Below are positions 18,235 to 26,571 of a stretch of 64,000 nucleotides of DNA, one piece after another. How positions within the stretch are numbered: the stretch's first letter is position 1; every line of letters starts with the position of its first letter. Source of the stretch: Dyadobacter sp. 3J3 (GTDB lineage Bacteria > Bacteroidota > Bacteroidia > Cytophagales > Spirosomataceae); NCBI RefSeq assembly GCF_009801115.1, contig NZ_VTOL01000007.1, forward strand, positions 310,001 through 374,000, given 5' to 3'. A program made the position numbers and the translations under genes. A model generated the notes under the pieces. The model saw only the letters and a list, made by a program, of their open reading frames with translations. It was not told the origin of the DNA and ran no database searches.

Positions 18235-21200
18235 TTAAAACCCAATATTCAACCCAACCTGATACGATTTTGTATTAGGCAAAGTACTGTGATCTACTCC
18301 TCTGTCGAAAGATGAGTTAACAGATCCTGAACTTACCTCAGGATCATATCCTGTGTATTTTGTAAACGTTAGAAGGTTTCTTCCTGTAAATACAAGCTGG
18401 CATCTGTTCAACTTAGGAATGTTGAAAAGTTTGGCAAGGTCAAGACCAAGTGAAACGTTTCTCAATCTCATGAAAGATGCATCTTCAAGGAAGTAATCTT
18501 TTGTTGCGTTGTTACCTGCGCCACTTGCGCTACCCCAGAGAGCGTAGTATGCGCTACCATAGTAAGAAGAGAACGCACCTGTTTTTCCATTGATCGTAAC
18601 AGGTTTCTCGAAATCACCGTGGATACCATCACGATACATCCATTCTTTTGTCTGATTGTAAAGATGGCTTTTGTAAACCCAGTCAAACTGGAAACCAAAT
18701 GTTAGGAAATTTTTGTAAGTAAAGGAGTTGATAAATGAAGCATTGAACTTTGGATTCGGGTTAGCCAAAGCGTAGGTTTCATTAGTAAACTGGATTTGGT
18801 AATTATCTTTTCTAACTACACGTCCGTCAAATATTTCGTAATTACCTTCATTAGCTGCTTCAATGTATCTTGTTCCGTCTTTTCTTTTGAAATCAAGGCT
18901 GGTCAAAGCTTTGTAGCCATAAAGCTGTCCAATTTGCTGACCACCTGTCAATACAAGAGAAGTACTTCCTGCACCTGATGTAAGAATGATATCTGCACCA
19001 CCTGCAACCGCATCAATTTGTGATCTCTGATGTCCGAAGTTGGTGGTGAAATCCCATTTGAAAGTTTTAGAGCTATAAACCGGTAAGTTCAAAGAAAACT
19101 GAACACCGTTTGACGACATGTCGATTGCGTTAGTCAACTGACCTGTTGAACCGTTTGATGGCGCTATACTAACTGTATAAATTACGTTAGCACTTTTACG
19201 TTTCCAATATGTAAACGAACCGTTGATGTTGTTCAACCATGGGCTGCCTTCAATTGCGTTGAAGGTAAAATCTGTACCAAATTCTGTTTCTTTTGACACC
19301 TCAACCTGCAAGTTTGAATTGTTGGCCGTTGTTGGAATCGTATAAATCAGCTGGCTTCCAAGGTTACGTTGGCTTAAAACAGGATATCTGTCAAAAGCAC
19401 CAGGTTGAATACCCGCTTCACCGTATGCTGCTCTCAATTTGAAATAAGGAAGAATGTCCGTTAATCTGGTATTCTTGATAAATGAAAGTGGCAAAATGTG
19501 TCCGTCAAAGTGAGGGAATGTAAATGGTTTTGAACCACCACCAAAAGCAGATGACCAGTCACTTCTGAAACCTGCTGTAATTCCACCATAATCACCGAAA
19601 TCAACTTTTTGATTAATCAAATAACCGTAAGTAACAAATGGTTCTTTGTAATCTCTGTCAACCGCCTGAGAAGATGTTGCAGACAAGTTGGTCGGAGGAG
19701 CAAGTGAAAGGCCCAATCCGTAAGTATCGTATTCTTTGTACATTTTGTTACGATAATCAAACGAAACCTGAGTACTTGTCTGAATAGGCAATTTGATATG
19801 GAAATCCTTTTCGAAATCTGTTCTGATGTAAGCCGTTGCCAAAAAATTCTGGAAGGTTGAGCTGTATGACCACTCATCAATTTCACCTAAAAGATCAGGA
19901 GCGTAAGTACTTACATAGTTGTCGTAGTATTGCGAGTTTGCATTTTCAGATTGGTTTTTGTATGTCCATCTTGAATTTTCAGTACGGTAGTTGATACCGT
20001 ATTTTGCGTTCAGTTCCAAAAACTTGTTTACGTTATAATTGGCATCGAAGTTCTGGATAATGTCAATTTTGTTATCAATACTGCTTGCATAAGCCTGACG
20101 GTAATAAGGATTACCTGCGTTAATACTCAAAAAGTCAGCAGTTTGATAGCCCGGATATGTTCCATCTGCATTTTTTCTTGTCAAATCGAAGAAAGGAGAA
20201 GTGTTAAGGAAAGAATAAACACCGCCATTGCTTCCCAAAGAATTTCCTTTTCCATAATCTTCTCCACCTGCACCACCTAAACCCGGTACCAGGTCATTTT
20301 TAGTATAAACTAACTGAGTAGTAGATCTGATTTTAAATCCTTTAAACAATTCAGTTCCTACGTTTACAGTAAGGTTACTTCTGTCAACCGAACCATTTTT
20401 CATTACCGGGCTCACCGTGTGATTATTTGCAGCAGAAATTGCAAAGTCACTTTTGTCAGATCCGCCAGAAAGGCTAAGGCTGTTATTGAAAGTAGTACCT
20501 GTTTTGAATACTTGTTTGAAATGGTCATAATATTTCAAATTGGCATTGTAAGCCTTGTCAGCTATGTTCAAAGGGTTTAGTAGTGCAAGACGTGCAGCAC
20601 CGCCATTTGTATACGATATGCCTGTAATCGAACCAATGTCCGTGTAATCAAGGATATTTCCTTTTGCATCAACAATATTGTTGTTAGCATCGGTCAAATA
20701 AGGATGGAGCTTTGCTTTGTGAACATCACCTGTGTTCAAAAAAGTATTAGCCGAGTAACTGGTTGAGAAATTGACAGCCAGCGCACCTTTTTTACCTTTT
20801 TTAGTGAAAATCTGGATTACCCCGTTTGCACCCTGCGCTCCATATATAGAAGCAGAAGCTGCACCCTGAATTACCTCAATTCTTTCAACATTACTTAAAT
20901 CAAGGGAATTGATATCCGTAGAAGCTATTTGAACTCCATCCACCATGATCAATGGTTTCGTACCGCCTTGTACTGTATTGATACCGCGAAGTACAATGTT
21001 TACCGGGTCACCAGGGTTACCTGATACAGATGAGATCTGAGCACCCGGAATTTTACCGATCAATGCCTGATCAATCGATGCGGTCGGCGTCTGAGGGAGG
21101 TTTTTACCTGAAATACTTTCAACCGAAATACCAAGTTTCGCCTTTGTTGTAGCCACCCCACTACCTGTTACAACCACTTCACTAAGCATACGCGAATCAG

Positions 21201-21489
21201 AAACTAGCTTTACATCCACGATAGCAGAATTAGAAAGCGGAATTTCCTGAGGAAGCATACCTACAAAACTAAAAACAAGTTTTCCCTTGGATGGAGCGGA
21301 AATTTTGTAGTTCCCGTCGGTGTCTGTGGTTGTTCCCACATTGGAGCCGCCTACAAGAATGTTAACACCAGGCAGTGGCGATCCGTCGTCAGCAGATGTT
21401 ACTGTACCCGTAACTTGCCTGTCTTGAGCCCATAGAAGTGATGAGCATGAGCATACCCATAGGATGCTCAGTAGTAAAAATTTCTTCAT
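18235..21489 (-). CDS. SusC/RagA family TonB-linked outer-membrane receptor
   Basis: A 1084-residue TonB-dependent transporter that imports a ligand handed over by the SusD lipoprotein. In order it has a signal peptide (1-21, ending LLWAQ), a carboxypeptidase-D-like domain (about 25-105, VTGTVTSADDGSPLPGVNI), a SusC signature (SEVVVTGSG at about 103-111), a plug domain with PGDPVNIVLRGINTVQGG and a long beta-barrel ending in a terminal aromatic (VGLNIGF). The minus-strand promoter TTG-N19-TAAATTTG lies just upstream. No anti-sigma or FecR-type regulator is nearby. The substrate is unknown. Confidence 0.95.
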   Translation of the reverse strand: MKKFLLLSILWVCSCSSLLWAQDRQVTGTVTSADDGSPLPGVNILVGGSNVGTTTDTDGNYKISAPSKGKLVFSFVGMLPQEIPLSNSAIVDVKLVSDSRMLSEVVVTGSGVATTKAKLGISVESISGKNLPQTPTASIDQALIGKIPGAQISSVSGNPGDPVNIVLRGINTVQGGTKPLIMVDGVQIASTDINSLDLSNVERIEVIQGAASASIYGAQGANGVIQIFTKKGKKGALAVNFSTSYSANTFLNTGDVHKAKLHPYLTDANNNIVDAKGNILDYTDIGSITGISYTNGGAARLALLNPLNIADKAYNANLKYYDHFKQVFKTGTTFNNSLSLSGGSDKSDFAISAANNHTVSPVMKNGSVDRSNLTVNVGTELFKGFKIRSTTQLVYTKNDLVPGLGGAGGEDYGKGNSLGSNGGVYSFLNTSPFFDLTRKNADGTYPGYQTADFLSINAGNPYYRQAYASSIDNKIDIIQNFDANYNVNKFLELNAKYGINYRTENSRWTYKNQSENANSQYYDNYVSTYAPDLLGEIDEWSYSSTFQNFLATAYIRTDFEKDFHIKLPIQTSTQVSFDYRNKMYKEYDTYGLGLSLAPPTNLSATSSQAVDRDYKEPFVTYGYLINQKVDFGDYGGITAGFRSDWSSAFGGGSKPFTFPHFDGHILPLSFIKNTRLTDILPYFKLRAAYGEAGIQPGAFDRYPVLSQRNLGSQLIYTIPTTANNSNLQVEVSKETEFGTDFTFNAIEGSPWLNNINGSFTYWKRKSANVIYTVSIAPSNGSTGQLTNAIDMSSNGVQFSLNLPVYSSKTFKWDFTTNFGHQRSQIDAVAGGADIILTSGAGSTSLVLTGGQQIGQLYGYKALTSLDFKRKDGTRYIEAANEGNYEIFDGRVVRKDNYQIQFTNETYALANPNPKFNASFINSFTYKNFLTFGFQFDWVYKSHLYNQTKEWMYRDGIHGDFEKPVTINGKTGAFSSYYGSAYYALWGSASGAGNNATKDYFLEDASFMRLRNVSLGLDLAKLFNIPKLNRCQLVFTGRNLLTFTKYTGYDPEVSSGSVNSSFDRGVDHSTLPNTKSYQVGLNIGF

Positions 21490-21531
21490 TCAAATTAGTT
21501 AGTTAGGTAGAAATAATACTGCACTGAAAAC

Positions 21532-21562
21532 CAAATTTAAATAAAGAAATAACTAATACAAG
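21532..21562 (-). promoter_or_regulatory. Promoter of the SusC/SusD unit
   Basis: On the minus strand, CTTG (plus positions 21559-21562) is followed after 19 bp by TAAATTTG (21532-21539), a match to the TTTG/TAnnTTTG consensus. It lies 42 bp upstream of the SusC ATG. Confidence 0.55.
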
Positions 21563-22128
21563 CTTCTTTGAAAAGGTTTTTTTAGAGAATATAATTTGCC
21601 ATAAGTATTAAATACGCAATATTTTATTTGCCAAATGTCAAAATATACATTATATGCCAATAAATATCACTTAGATGCAATAAATTATACTCACATGCCT
21701 CTGATAAAGAATATTTTTTATTAATATCAGACAATTAAAACAGAATTAAAAAAATTGCAAATTTTTATTAATTCTGAGAAATAATAAAATTTCCGTAGAG
21801 AATCCGGCCATTACATCAAAGCTTTTGCGAAATTTTGAAAATATATGAGTAATACACAAAATCTCTAAAATGTAGCAATTATTAGATTAATGACATAAAA
21901 CATTTCTTTAAGTAATTAGAAAACTATCGGCACCTATGTAGATCTCGATCGATATAGCGAAAGAGACTATACGTGAGACAGGTTTCGAATGATTAAGTAA
22001 TTGTCGGATACATAACTACGACCTACACAAATAGAAATCATTTAACAGTATTTTTTTACACGTCTGATCTTTTGATTTAACTTCTAAAAATATTAGGTTT
22101 TTGAAGAGTCGGGTATTATTCCAAACTT
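21540..22128. other. AT-rich divergent spacer without recognised genes
   Basis: About 590 bp between the SusC promoter and the isomerase-like gene. It is very AT-rich for the first 350 bp. A more GC-balanced part follows near 21930-22020 (CTCGATCGATATAGCG, GACTATACGTGAGAC). I could not identify a tRNA, a known riboswitch or an ORF of convincing composition. It is long enough for an activator site or a small RNA, but nothing specific is shown. Confidence 0.4.
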
Positions 22129-22143
22129 TATACTTTGTCATCT

Positions 22144-23007
22144 ATGAATAAAATTGCTATCTATTCCGGTTTCATTTTGGCTTCGGGCCTTTTACAGCTT
22201 AATGCTGTGGCACAGTCCAGGAAACCATTATATAACAAACCTGTTGCGGCTCAGGCCTATACTTTCAGGTCAAGTTTTCCAAGAGGAATTGAAGCCACGC
22301 TGGATACGATCCAGTCTCTTGGAATCGTCGAGCTTGAAGGCGGCCCTCAAAAAGGAATGTCTACCGAAGAATTAAGAAAACAACTAGATAAGCGAAATAT
22401 AAAAATGCCGTCGATCGGCGCGGGGTATGAATCGTTGGTAAACAACCCACAGGAAACTATTGATAACGCCAAAATCCTTGGAGCAAACTTTGTGATGGTG
22501 GCGTGGATACCTCATGAAAAAAATAACTTCACGATTGAAACTGCAAAAAAAGCAGTTACCGACTTTAACAAAGCAGGAAAAATATTGAAGGAAAACGGTA
22601 TTACGCTTTGTTATCATAACCACGGTTACGAATTTCTGCCTTACGAAAACGGAACACTTTTTGACTATATCGTAAAAAACACAAATCCTGAATATGTTTC
22701 TTTTGAAATGGATTTGCTTTGGACCGCTTTCCCGGGCCAGGATCCGGTAGCACTGCTCAACAAATACGGGAACAGATGGAAACTGATGCACCTTAAAGAT
22801 TTAAGAAAAGGTGTTAAAGGAGATAATACCGGCGGAACGCCTGTTGAAAATGACGTTGCGTTGGGAACAGGGCAGATCAATATTCCCGCTGTTTTAAAAG
22901 CTGCAAAAAAAGCAGGTATCAAACACTATTTTATTGAAGATGAAAGTCCATCTTTCATGAAACAAGTTCCTCAGACGATCGCCTATATTAAAGGATTAAA
23001 AGAATAA
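22144..23007 (+). CDS. Exported sugar phosphate isomerase/epimerase-like TIM-barrel protein
   Basis: A xylose-isomerase-like TIM-barrel protein of 287 residues from the ATG at 22144. An in-frame TTG three codons earlier sits inside a promoter-like TATACTTTG and is less likely. Residues 1-23 form a signal peptide (GFILASGLLQLNAVAQ), so the enzyme is exported, as is common for this group in Bacteroidota. Likely metal ligands are in NHGYEF, FEMDLLW, HLKDL and the final FIEDE. The family interconverts sugars, inositols or their 3-keto forms; the exact reaction is unknown. It is divergent from the SusC/SusD unit and may act on the same nutrient. Confidence 0.85.
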   Translation: MNKIAIYSGFILASGLLQLNAVAQSRKPLYNKPVAAQAYTFRSSFPRGIEATLDTIQSLGIVELEGGPQKGMSTEELRKQLDKRNIKMPSIGAGYESLVNNPQETIDNAKILGANFVMVAWIPHEKNNFTIETAKKAVTDFNKAGKILKENGITLCYHNHGYEFLPYENGTLFDYIVKNTNPEYVSFEMDLLWTAFPGQDPVALLNKYGNRWKLMHLKDLRKGVKGDNTGGTPVENDVALGTGQINIPAVLKAAKKAGIKHYFIEDESPSFMKQVPQTIAYIKGLKE

Positions 23008-23057
23008 ACTTTTTTCCTGAAACTAACCGTTTACAACTTCTTTCATCAAAAAATTTA

Positions 23058-23106
23058 AAAACGAATGCCGTATCAGGGTAAGATCTGATACGGCATTCGT
23101 TTTTAT
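23058..23106 (+). terminator. Strong terminator after the isomerase-like gene
   Basis: A perfect 19-bp stem (23058-23076 with 23085-23103, core GAATGCCGTATCAG) and an 8-base loop, ending in T-rich sequence on both sides. It also lies just beyond the stop of the convergent gene at 23115. Confidence 0.9.
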
Positions 23107-23114
23107 AATATTAT

Positions 23115-25154
23115 TTAATTGACTTTAACAAAGCGAAGCGGTGCATTCTGATCGCCATGTAAGACTTTCACGAAATAATAACCCTGGCCAAGCTTGCCAA
23201 CGTTGATCCGGTAAGAATTCTGACCTGATGTTACATTGATGGTAGAAGTCGACAATTTAATTCCTGCCATATTATATAATTCTATTCCGCTATTACCCGA
23301 AGTTCTTGATGTGAACTGTACATTTACGAAATCAACCGCTGGATTTGGGGAAATAAATGCCTCAGATAATAAATCGAATTTTGCTGAAATAATTCTGCTC
23401 TTCTCAAATGTTCCATCATAATCAATTTGCTTCAATTGGTAATAATTAATTCCCGGTTCAGGATTTTCATCCAGGAAATGATAGTCACCGATTTTTTGCT
23501 CGGTCAGCGCCAATTTCCCGATTGTTTGTGATGCATTCAATTTACTATCGTTAAAACGAATGATTTCAAAACCTTCACCATTTTTCTCACTCAACACTTT
23601 CCAGGAAAGGTCTATACCTTTAGATACAGGAGTGGCTACAAAATTTGAGACTTCTATAGGAAGTGGAACACCCAAAGCAAAAGCCCTTGAACTTGGTACA
23701 GAATTACATGAACCACCCTGAATTTGAAGCTGATAATTTCCATCCGGCAGGTTGGTATAATTTACCGTTGGACGGTTACTCTGCGGACTAACACTGCTTT
23801 GGGTAACTAATGTATTACCCTGCATAATTTTCCAGTTAATGACATAAACACCGTCACCGTCAAACAGAAAGTTCAGGCTTGATTTTGTTACAGCAGCAAC
23901 CTCGGTAACCACTGGTCCACGATTACAGTCTATATTAATTACAAAACTTTGAGAACTAACAGAGGAACTGCAATCACCACCTTGAATTTCAAGTGTATAA
24001 GTGCCGTTTACAATATTGCTGAAAGTAAGGGCTGCATTGTTAGAAGTCAGAGTGCCTGTTTTTCCGCTGGCCAATGGTGAGCCCAAACTATTTTTTATCA
24101 CCCAATTAAGAGTAGTAATTCCAGTTCCGGCAAAATTTACGTTAAGCCCGTTTGCGGTGATATTTGTAATGGAAGAAATCGTTGGCCCCCCGTTGCACGC
24201 AGGTGCCGTAACTGTAAAGGGAAGACTGGTAACACTTGATGTACAATCACCACCTTCAATTTCCAATGTATAATTTCCCATGTCAAGCGAGGCGAACGTC
24301 AGGTCCACAGTAGTGGCGTTGGATAATGCACCCGTAGTCCCGGTTCTTATCTCTGTACTACCAGATTTAATTTTCCAAGCTACATTTGGAATGCTAGTGC
24401 CGGCAAAATTGAAACGCAGCGAAGTCTTTGTAATATTTGTGATGTTTTGCAACGTAGGCCCTGATGTACAAGTTGGTTTATTTACGACAGGCGTGGCTAA
24501 AAGTGGTTCACTAGGCCAAAAACAATTTTTCACTTCGTTCTCACTTAGTGTAAATCCCATGTTCGGATTCATCGAACTTCCGTTTTCTAATGCAATTGTC
24601 TGATAAATTAAATTCATGCTAAGTGATCCATAATTCCCGATATTAAATCCTTCACGTTGAAGATTTACTCTTAATCGGCCGTTAAGCACTCTTGCATACT
24701 GAAAAGATTTGACGCGGTCTCCACCAATATAAACCCCGAGATAAAGCGAATCTTTGATCAGTTTATTATTACAAGAAATTGCATTTCCTACTTGGGGTTT
24801 AAGGTAACCGTTGGTAAACGTGCTAGGATCTGCTGCATTGACACAGCCATTTACGATAGCGTTTCCGGCAGTATTATTTGGGAATAAACCAGTATCCAGA
24901 TAAAACAAAACCGCAGTGTTATCATGTGCATAAATTCCGCTATTTTCCTTTCGAATATAAATTCGGTTTTCAACAATTAACGTCCAGACCCTGTCTCCAT
25001 TATCCTTTCCAAGTAGCTCTCCGTCGGTCCATCTGCGCCCCCCACAATCCACCTGCACAGCTGCAACCCGATTTGTCTGCAAACTATCGTACGGCGTTGC
25101 GGCCACCAGTACAAAAAATGCACATACATAAATTAATTTTTGTAAAAGTTTCAT
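23115..25154 (-). CDS. T9SS type A sorted protein with three Ig-like repeats
   Basis: A secreted protein of 679 residues from the ATG at 25154. The longer frame from 25196 would put 14 residues ahead of a good signal peptide (MKLLQKLIYVCAFFVLVAA). The N-terminal third (about 35-220) resembles a carbohydrate-binding or sugar-sensor beta-sandwich (WTDGELLGKDNGDRVW, YLDTGLFPNN). Then come three tandem repeats of about 90 residues, each ending with a YTLEIEGGDC/YQLQIQGGSC motif. The last 75 residues form a T9SS C-terminal sorting domain (ISPNPAVDFVNVQF ... YYFVKVLHGD). It is probably attached to or released from the cell surface. The ligand is unknown. Confidence 0.85.
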   Translation of the reverse strand: MKLLQKLIYVCAFFVLVAATPYDSLQTNRVAAVQVDCGGRRWTDGELLGKDNGDRVWTLIVENRIYIRKENSGIYAHDNTAVLFYLDTGLFPNNTAGNAIVNGCVNAADPSTFTNGYLKPQVGNAISCNNKLIKDSLYLGVYIGGDRVKSFQYARVLNGRLRVNLQREGFNIGNYGSLSMNLIYQTIALENGSSMNPNMGFTLSENEVKNCFWPSEPLLATPVVNKPTCTSGPTLQNITNITKTSLRFNFAGTSIPNVAWKIKSGSTEIRTGTTGALSNATTVDLTFASLDMGNYTLEIEGGDCTSSVTSLPFTVTAPACNGGPTISSITNITANGLNVNFAGTGITTLNWVIKNSLGSPLASGKTGTLTSNNAALTFSNIVNGTYTLEIQGGDCSSSVSSQSFVINIDCNRGPVVTEVAAVTKSSLNFLFDGDGVYVINWKIMQGNTLVTQSSVSPQSNRPTVNYTNLPDGNYQLQIQGGSCNSVPSSRAFALGVPLPIEVSNFVATPVSKGIDLSWKVLSEKNGEGFEIIRFNDSKLNASQTIGKLALTEQKIGDYHFLDENPEPGINYYQLKQIDYDGTFEKSRIISAKFDLLSEAFISPNPAVDFVNVQFTSRTSGNSGIELYNMAGIKLSTSTINVTSGQNSYRINVGKLGQGYYFVKVLHGDQNAPLRFVKVN

Positions 25155-25343
25155 AGTCAAATTAGTGGTAGTTGAGAAGTAAAAAAATTGAAACAATAAG
25201 TTTTAATCAGCTTTCGCTGACATGTAAAAACGGGAAATTGAAAATTAAGGAAATACAGAACTGAACTACATTTGTTAAAAATGTAAGTGACAGTTCAATG
25301 CATTGGAACAGGTTATGCTGTCTTTTGGAGGGATTTATAAAGG

Positions 25344-25372
25344 CAAATATAAAACTATATGTTAGAATACAA
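25344..25372 (-). promoter_or_regulatory. Candidate promoter for the T9SS protein gene
   Basis: On the minus strand, TTG (25370-25372) is followed after 18 bp by TATATTTG (25344-25351). It predicts a leader of about 180 nt before the ATG at 25154. Confidence 0.45.
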
Positions 25373-25386
25373 TAGAATATATTCTA
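25373..25386. promoter_or_regulatory. 14-bp perfect palindrome next to the -33 element
   Basis: TAGAATATATTCTA is a perfect 14-bp palindrome directly abutting the -33 TTG of the candidate promoter. A further half-site, TTAGAATA, lies at about 25362-25368. This placement suits a dimeric regulator, but AT-rich palindromes also arise by chance. Confidence 0.35.
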
Positions 25387-25521
25387 CATTAAACAAGTAT
25401 ATTTTCTACCTAAATTTCCGAGAAGATAGTAACTAAGTCTATAATAAAATAGAAATCTATTCAAATTTGCTGTATTGGCACATTTGAGATCTCGCTTCAT
25501 ATAAAAGAGTGCAGGAAAAAA

Positions 25522-26568
25522 TTATTTCTCACTCCAGGTTCTTACCAATTCGTTGGTTTTTTGGAGCCAGTAACGCTTACCGGAAACATTCCAGTGGCCA
25601 TCACTTTTATGAAACCATTCAGGATGTTTTCTGATGGTAGCCTGCACAGAAATCATTGGAGTTTCAAGCAAAGGATTGTTTTCTATGCGGGATATCTGAT
25701 GATTATATTCAAATCTGTCATTTTCACAAACGGTCACTTTATTGGGGATAAGGCAAAAATAGACCTCAGCAAAACCACGGTTTTTGTAATAAGTTCTGAT
25801 TGTATTAATGTGTTTTACAACAGAATCGACAGAAGCTTCTGTAACTTCATGAAATGGAGAAAGAACACTTTTTTTATCTGCTTCAATGGTATAAAAAAGA
25901 TACTGATGATTTCGCGAAATAATGGCACCCGTATGTGTACGATCAAACCAGCTCAGCATAATAGCCGATTTTAATTCCTTTAATTTCAAAAAAGGATTAA
26001 AATTGAATAAAAGAAATTCTATCCGCTGATTGATCTGATCACCAAACTTGTCCCACCAAAAAGAATTTCCCTCGTCTGGGTTTACGATTTCTTTTTCGTT
26101 TGAATCACCCTTAATCTGGAATCCTTTTTTGATATACAATCCTTCGTATTCCTGTAATAAACGCTCCTGAATTGTACGCTCAATGACTTCTACCACCAAA
26201 ATAGATTTTTTTGCAGTATCCAGTTTTACGGTATCAACATTAACACCCAGCCAGATATGGAAATTTTTATCACCGGCGTAAAAACTGGTATCCATCGGTG
26301 TAAAACTATCGCCAATGGTATACAAATCAACATTGCTGTACCTTGTTTTAGGTTTGTCTGTTTCTACCAAAGAAGTATTTTTCGCAAAATCAACTTCTTT
26401 AAATTTCAACAAATTTGAAGTATTGTAAAGATCTCCAAACCGGTACTGATCCGGAATAAGGCCTTTTGCAGCAATTTTCCGTTGCATCGCAGGTGACAGA
26501 CTTACAAAGAATACAGCTCCTGAAACAAGAAGCAGTGATAATCGGATCAACTTATTGATATATCCCAT
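25522..26568 (-). CDS. AlgJ/AlgX-like SGNH acetyltransferase partner protein
   Basis: A 348-residue membrane-anchored protein with one N-terminal hydrophobic segment (about 9-25). It has a GDSF motif at residues 86-89 and a C-terminal D323-G-H325-W pattern, the Ser and Asp/His elements of the SGNH-type O-acetyltransferases AlgJ and AlgX. It begins 3 bp after the MBOAT gene, so the two are co-translated. In alginate-type systems the MBOAT protein brings an acyl group across the membrane and the SGNH partner transfers it to a polysaccharide. Here there is no polysaccharide synthase nearby, so the acceptor is unknown. Confidence 0.75.
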   Translation of the reverse strand: MGYINKLIRLSLLLVSGAVFFVSLSPAMQRKIAAKGLIPDQYRFGDLYNTSNLLKFKEVDFAKNTSLVETDKPKTRYSNVDLYTIGDSFTPMDTSFYAGDKNFHIWLGVNVDTVKLDTAKKSILVVEVIERTIQERLLQEYEGLYIKKGFQIKGDSNEKEIVNPDEGNSFWWDKFGDQINQRIEFLLFNFNPFLKLKELKSAIMLSWFDRTHTGAIISRNHQYLFYTIEADKKSVLSPFHEVTEASVDSVVKHINTIRTYYKNRGFAEVYFCLIPNKVTVCENDRFEYNHQISRIENNPLLETPMISVQATIRKHPEWFHKSDGHWNVSGKRYWLQKTNELVRTWSEK

Positions 26569-26571
26569 GGC

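Larger units (their letters stand above)
25155..25521. other. AT-rich spacer with a candidate promoter and a 14-bp palindrome
   Basis: A 367-bp spacer upstream of the T9SS protein gene and downstream of the AlgJ-like gene. It holds a minus-strand promoter candidate and an adjacent perfect palindrome, described separately. No coding frame is convincing. Confidence 0.5.

Noticed and set aside
21540..22128. Possible RNA gene or riboswitch in the SusC upstream spacer
   Set aside because: I could not identify a known structural motif or a paired stem set; only AT-rich sequence is evident.
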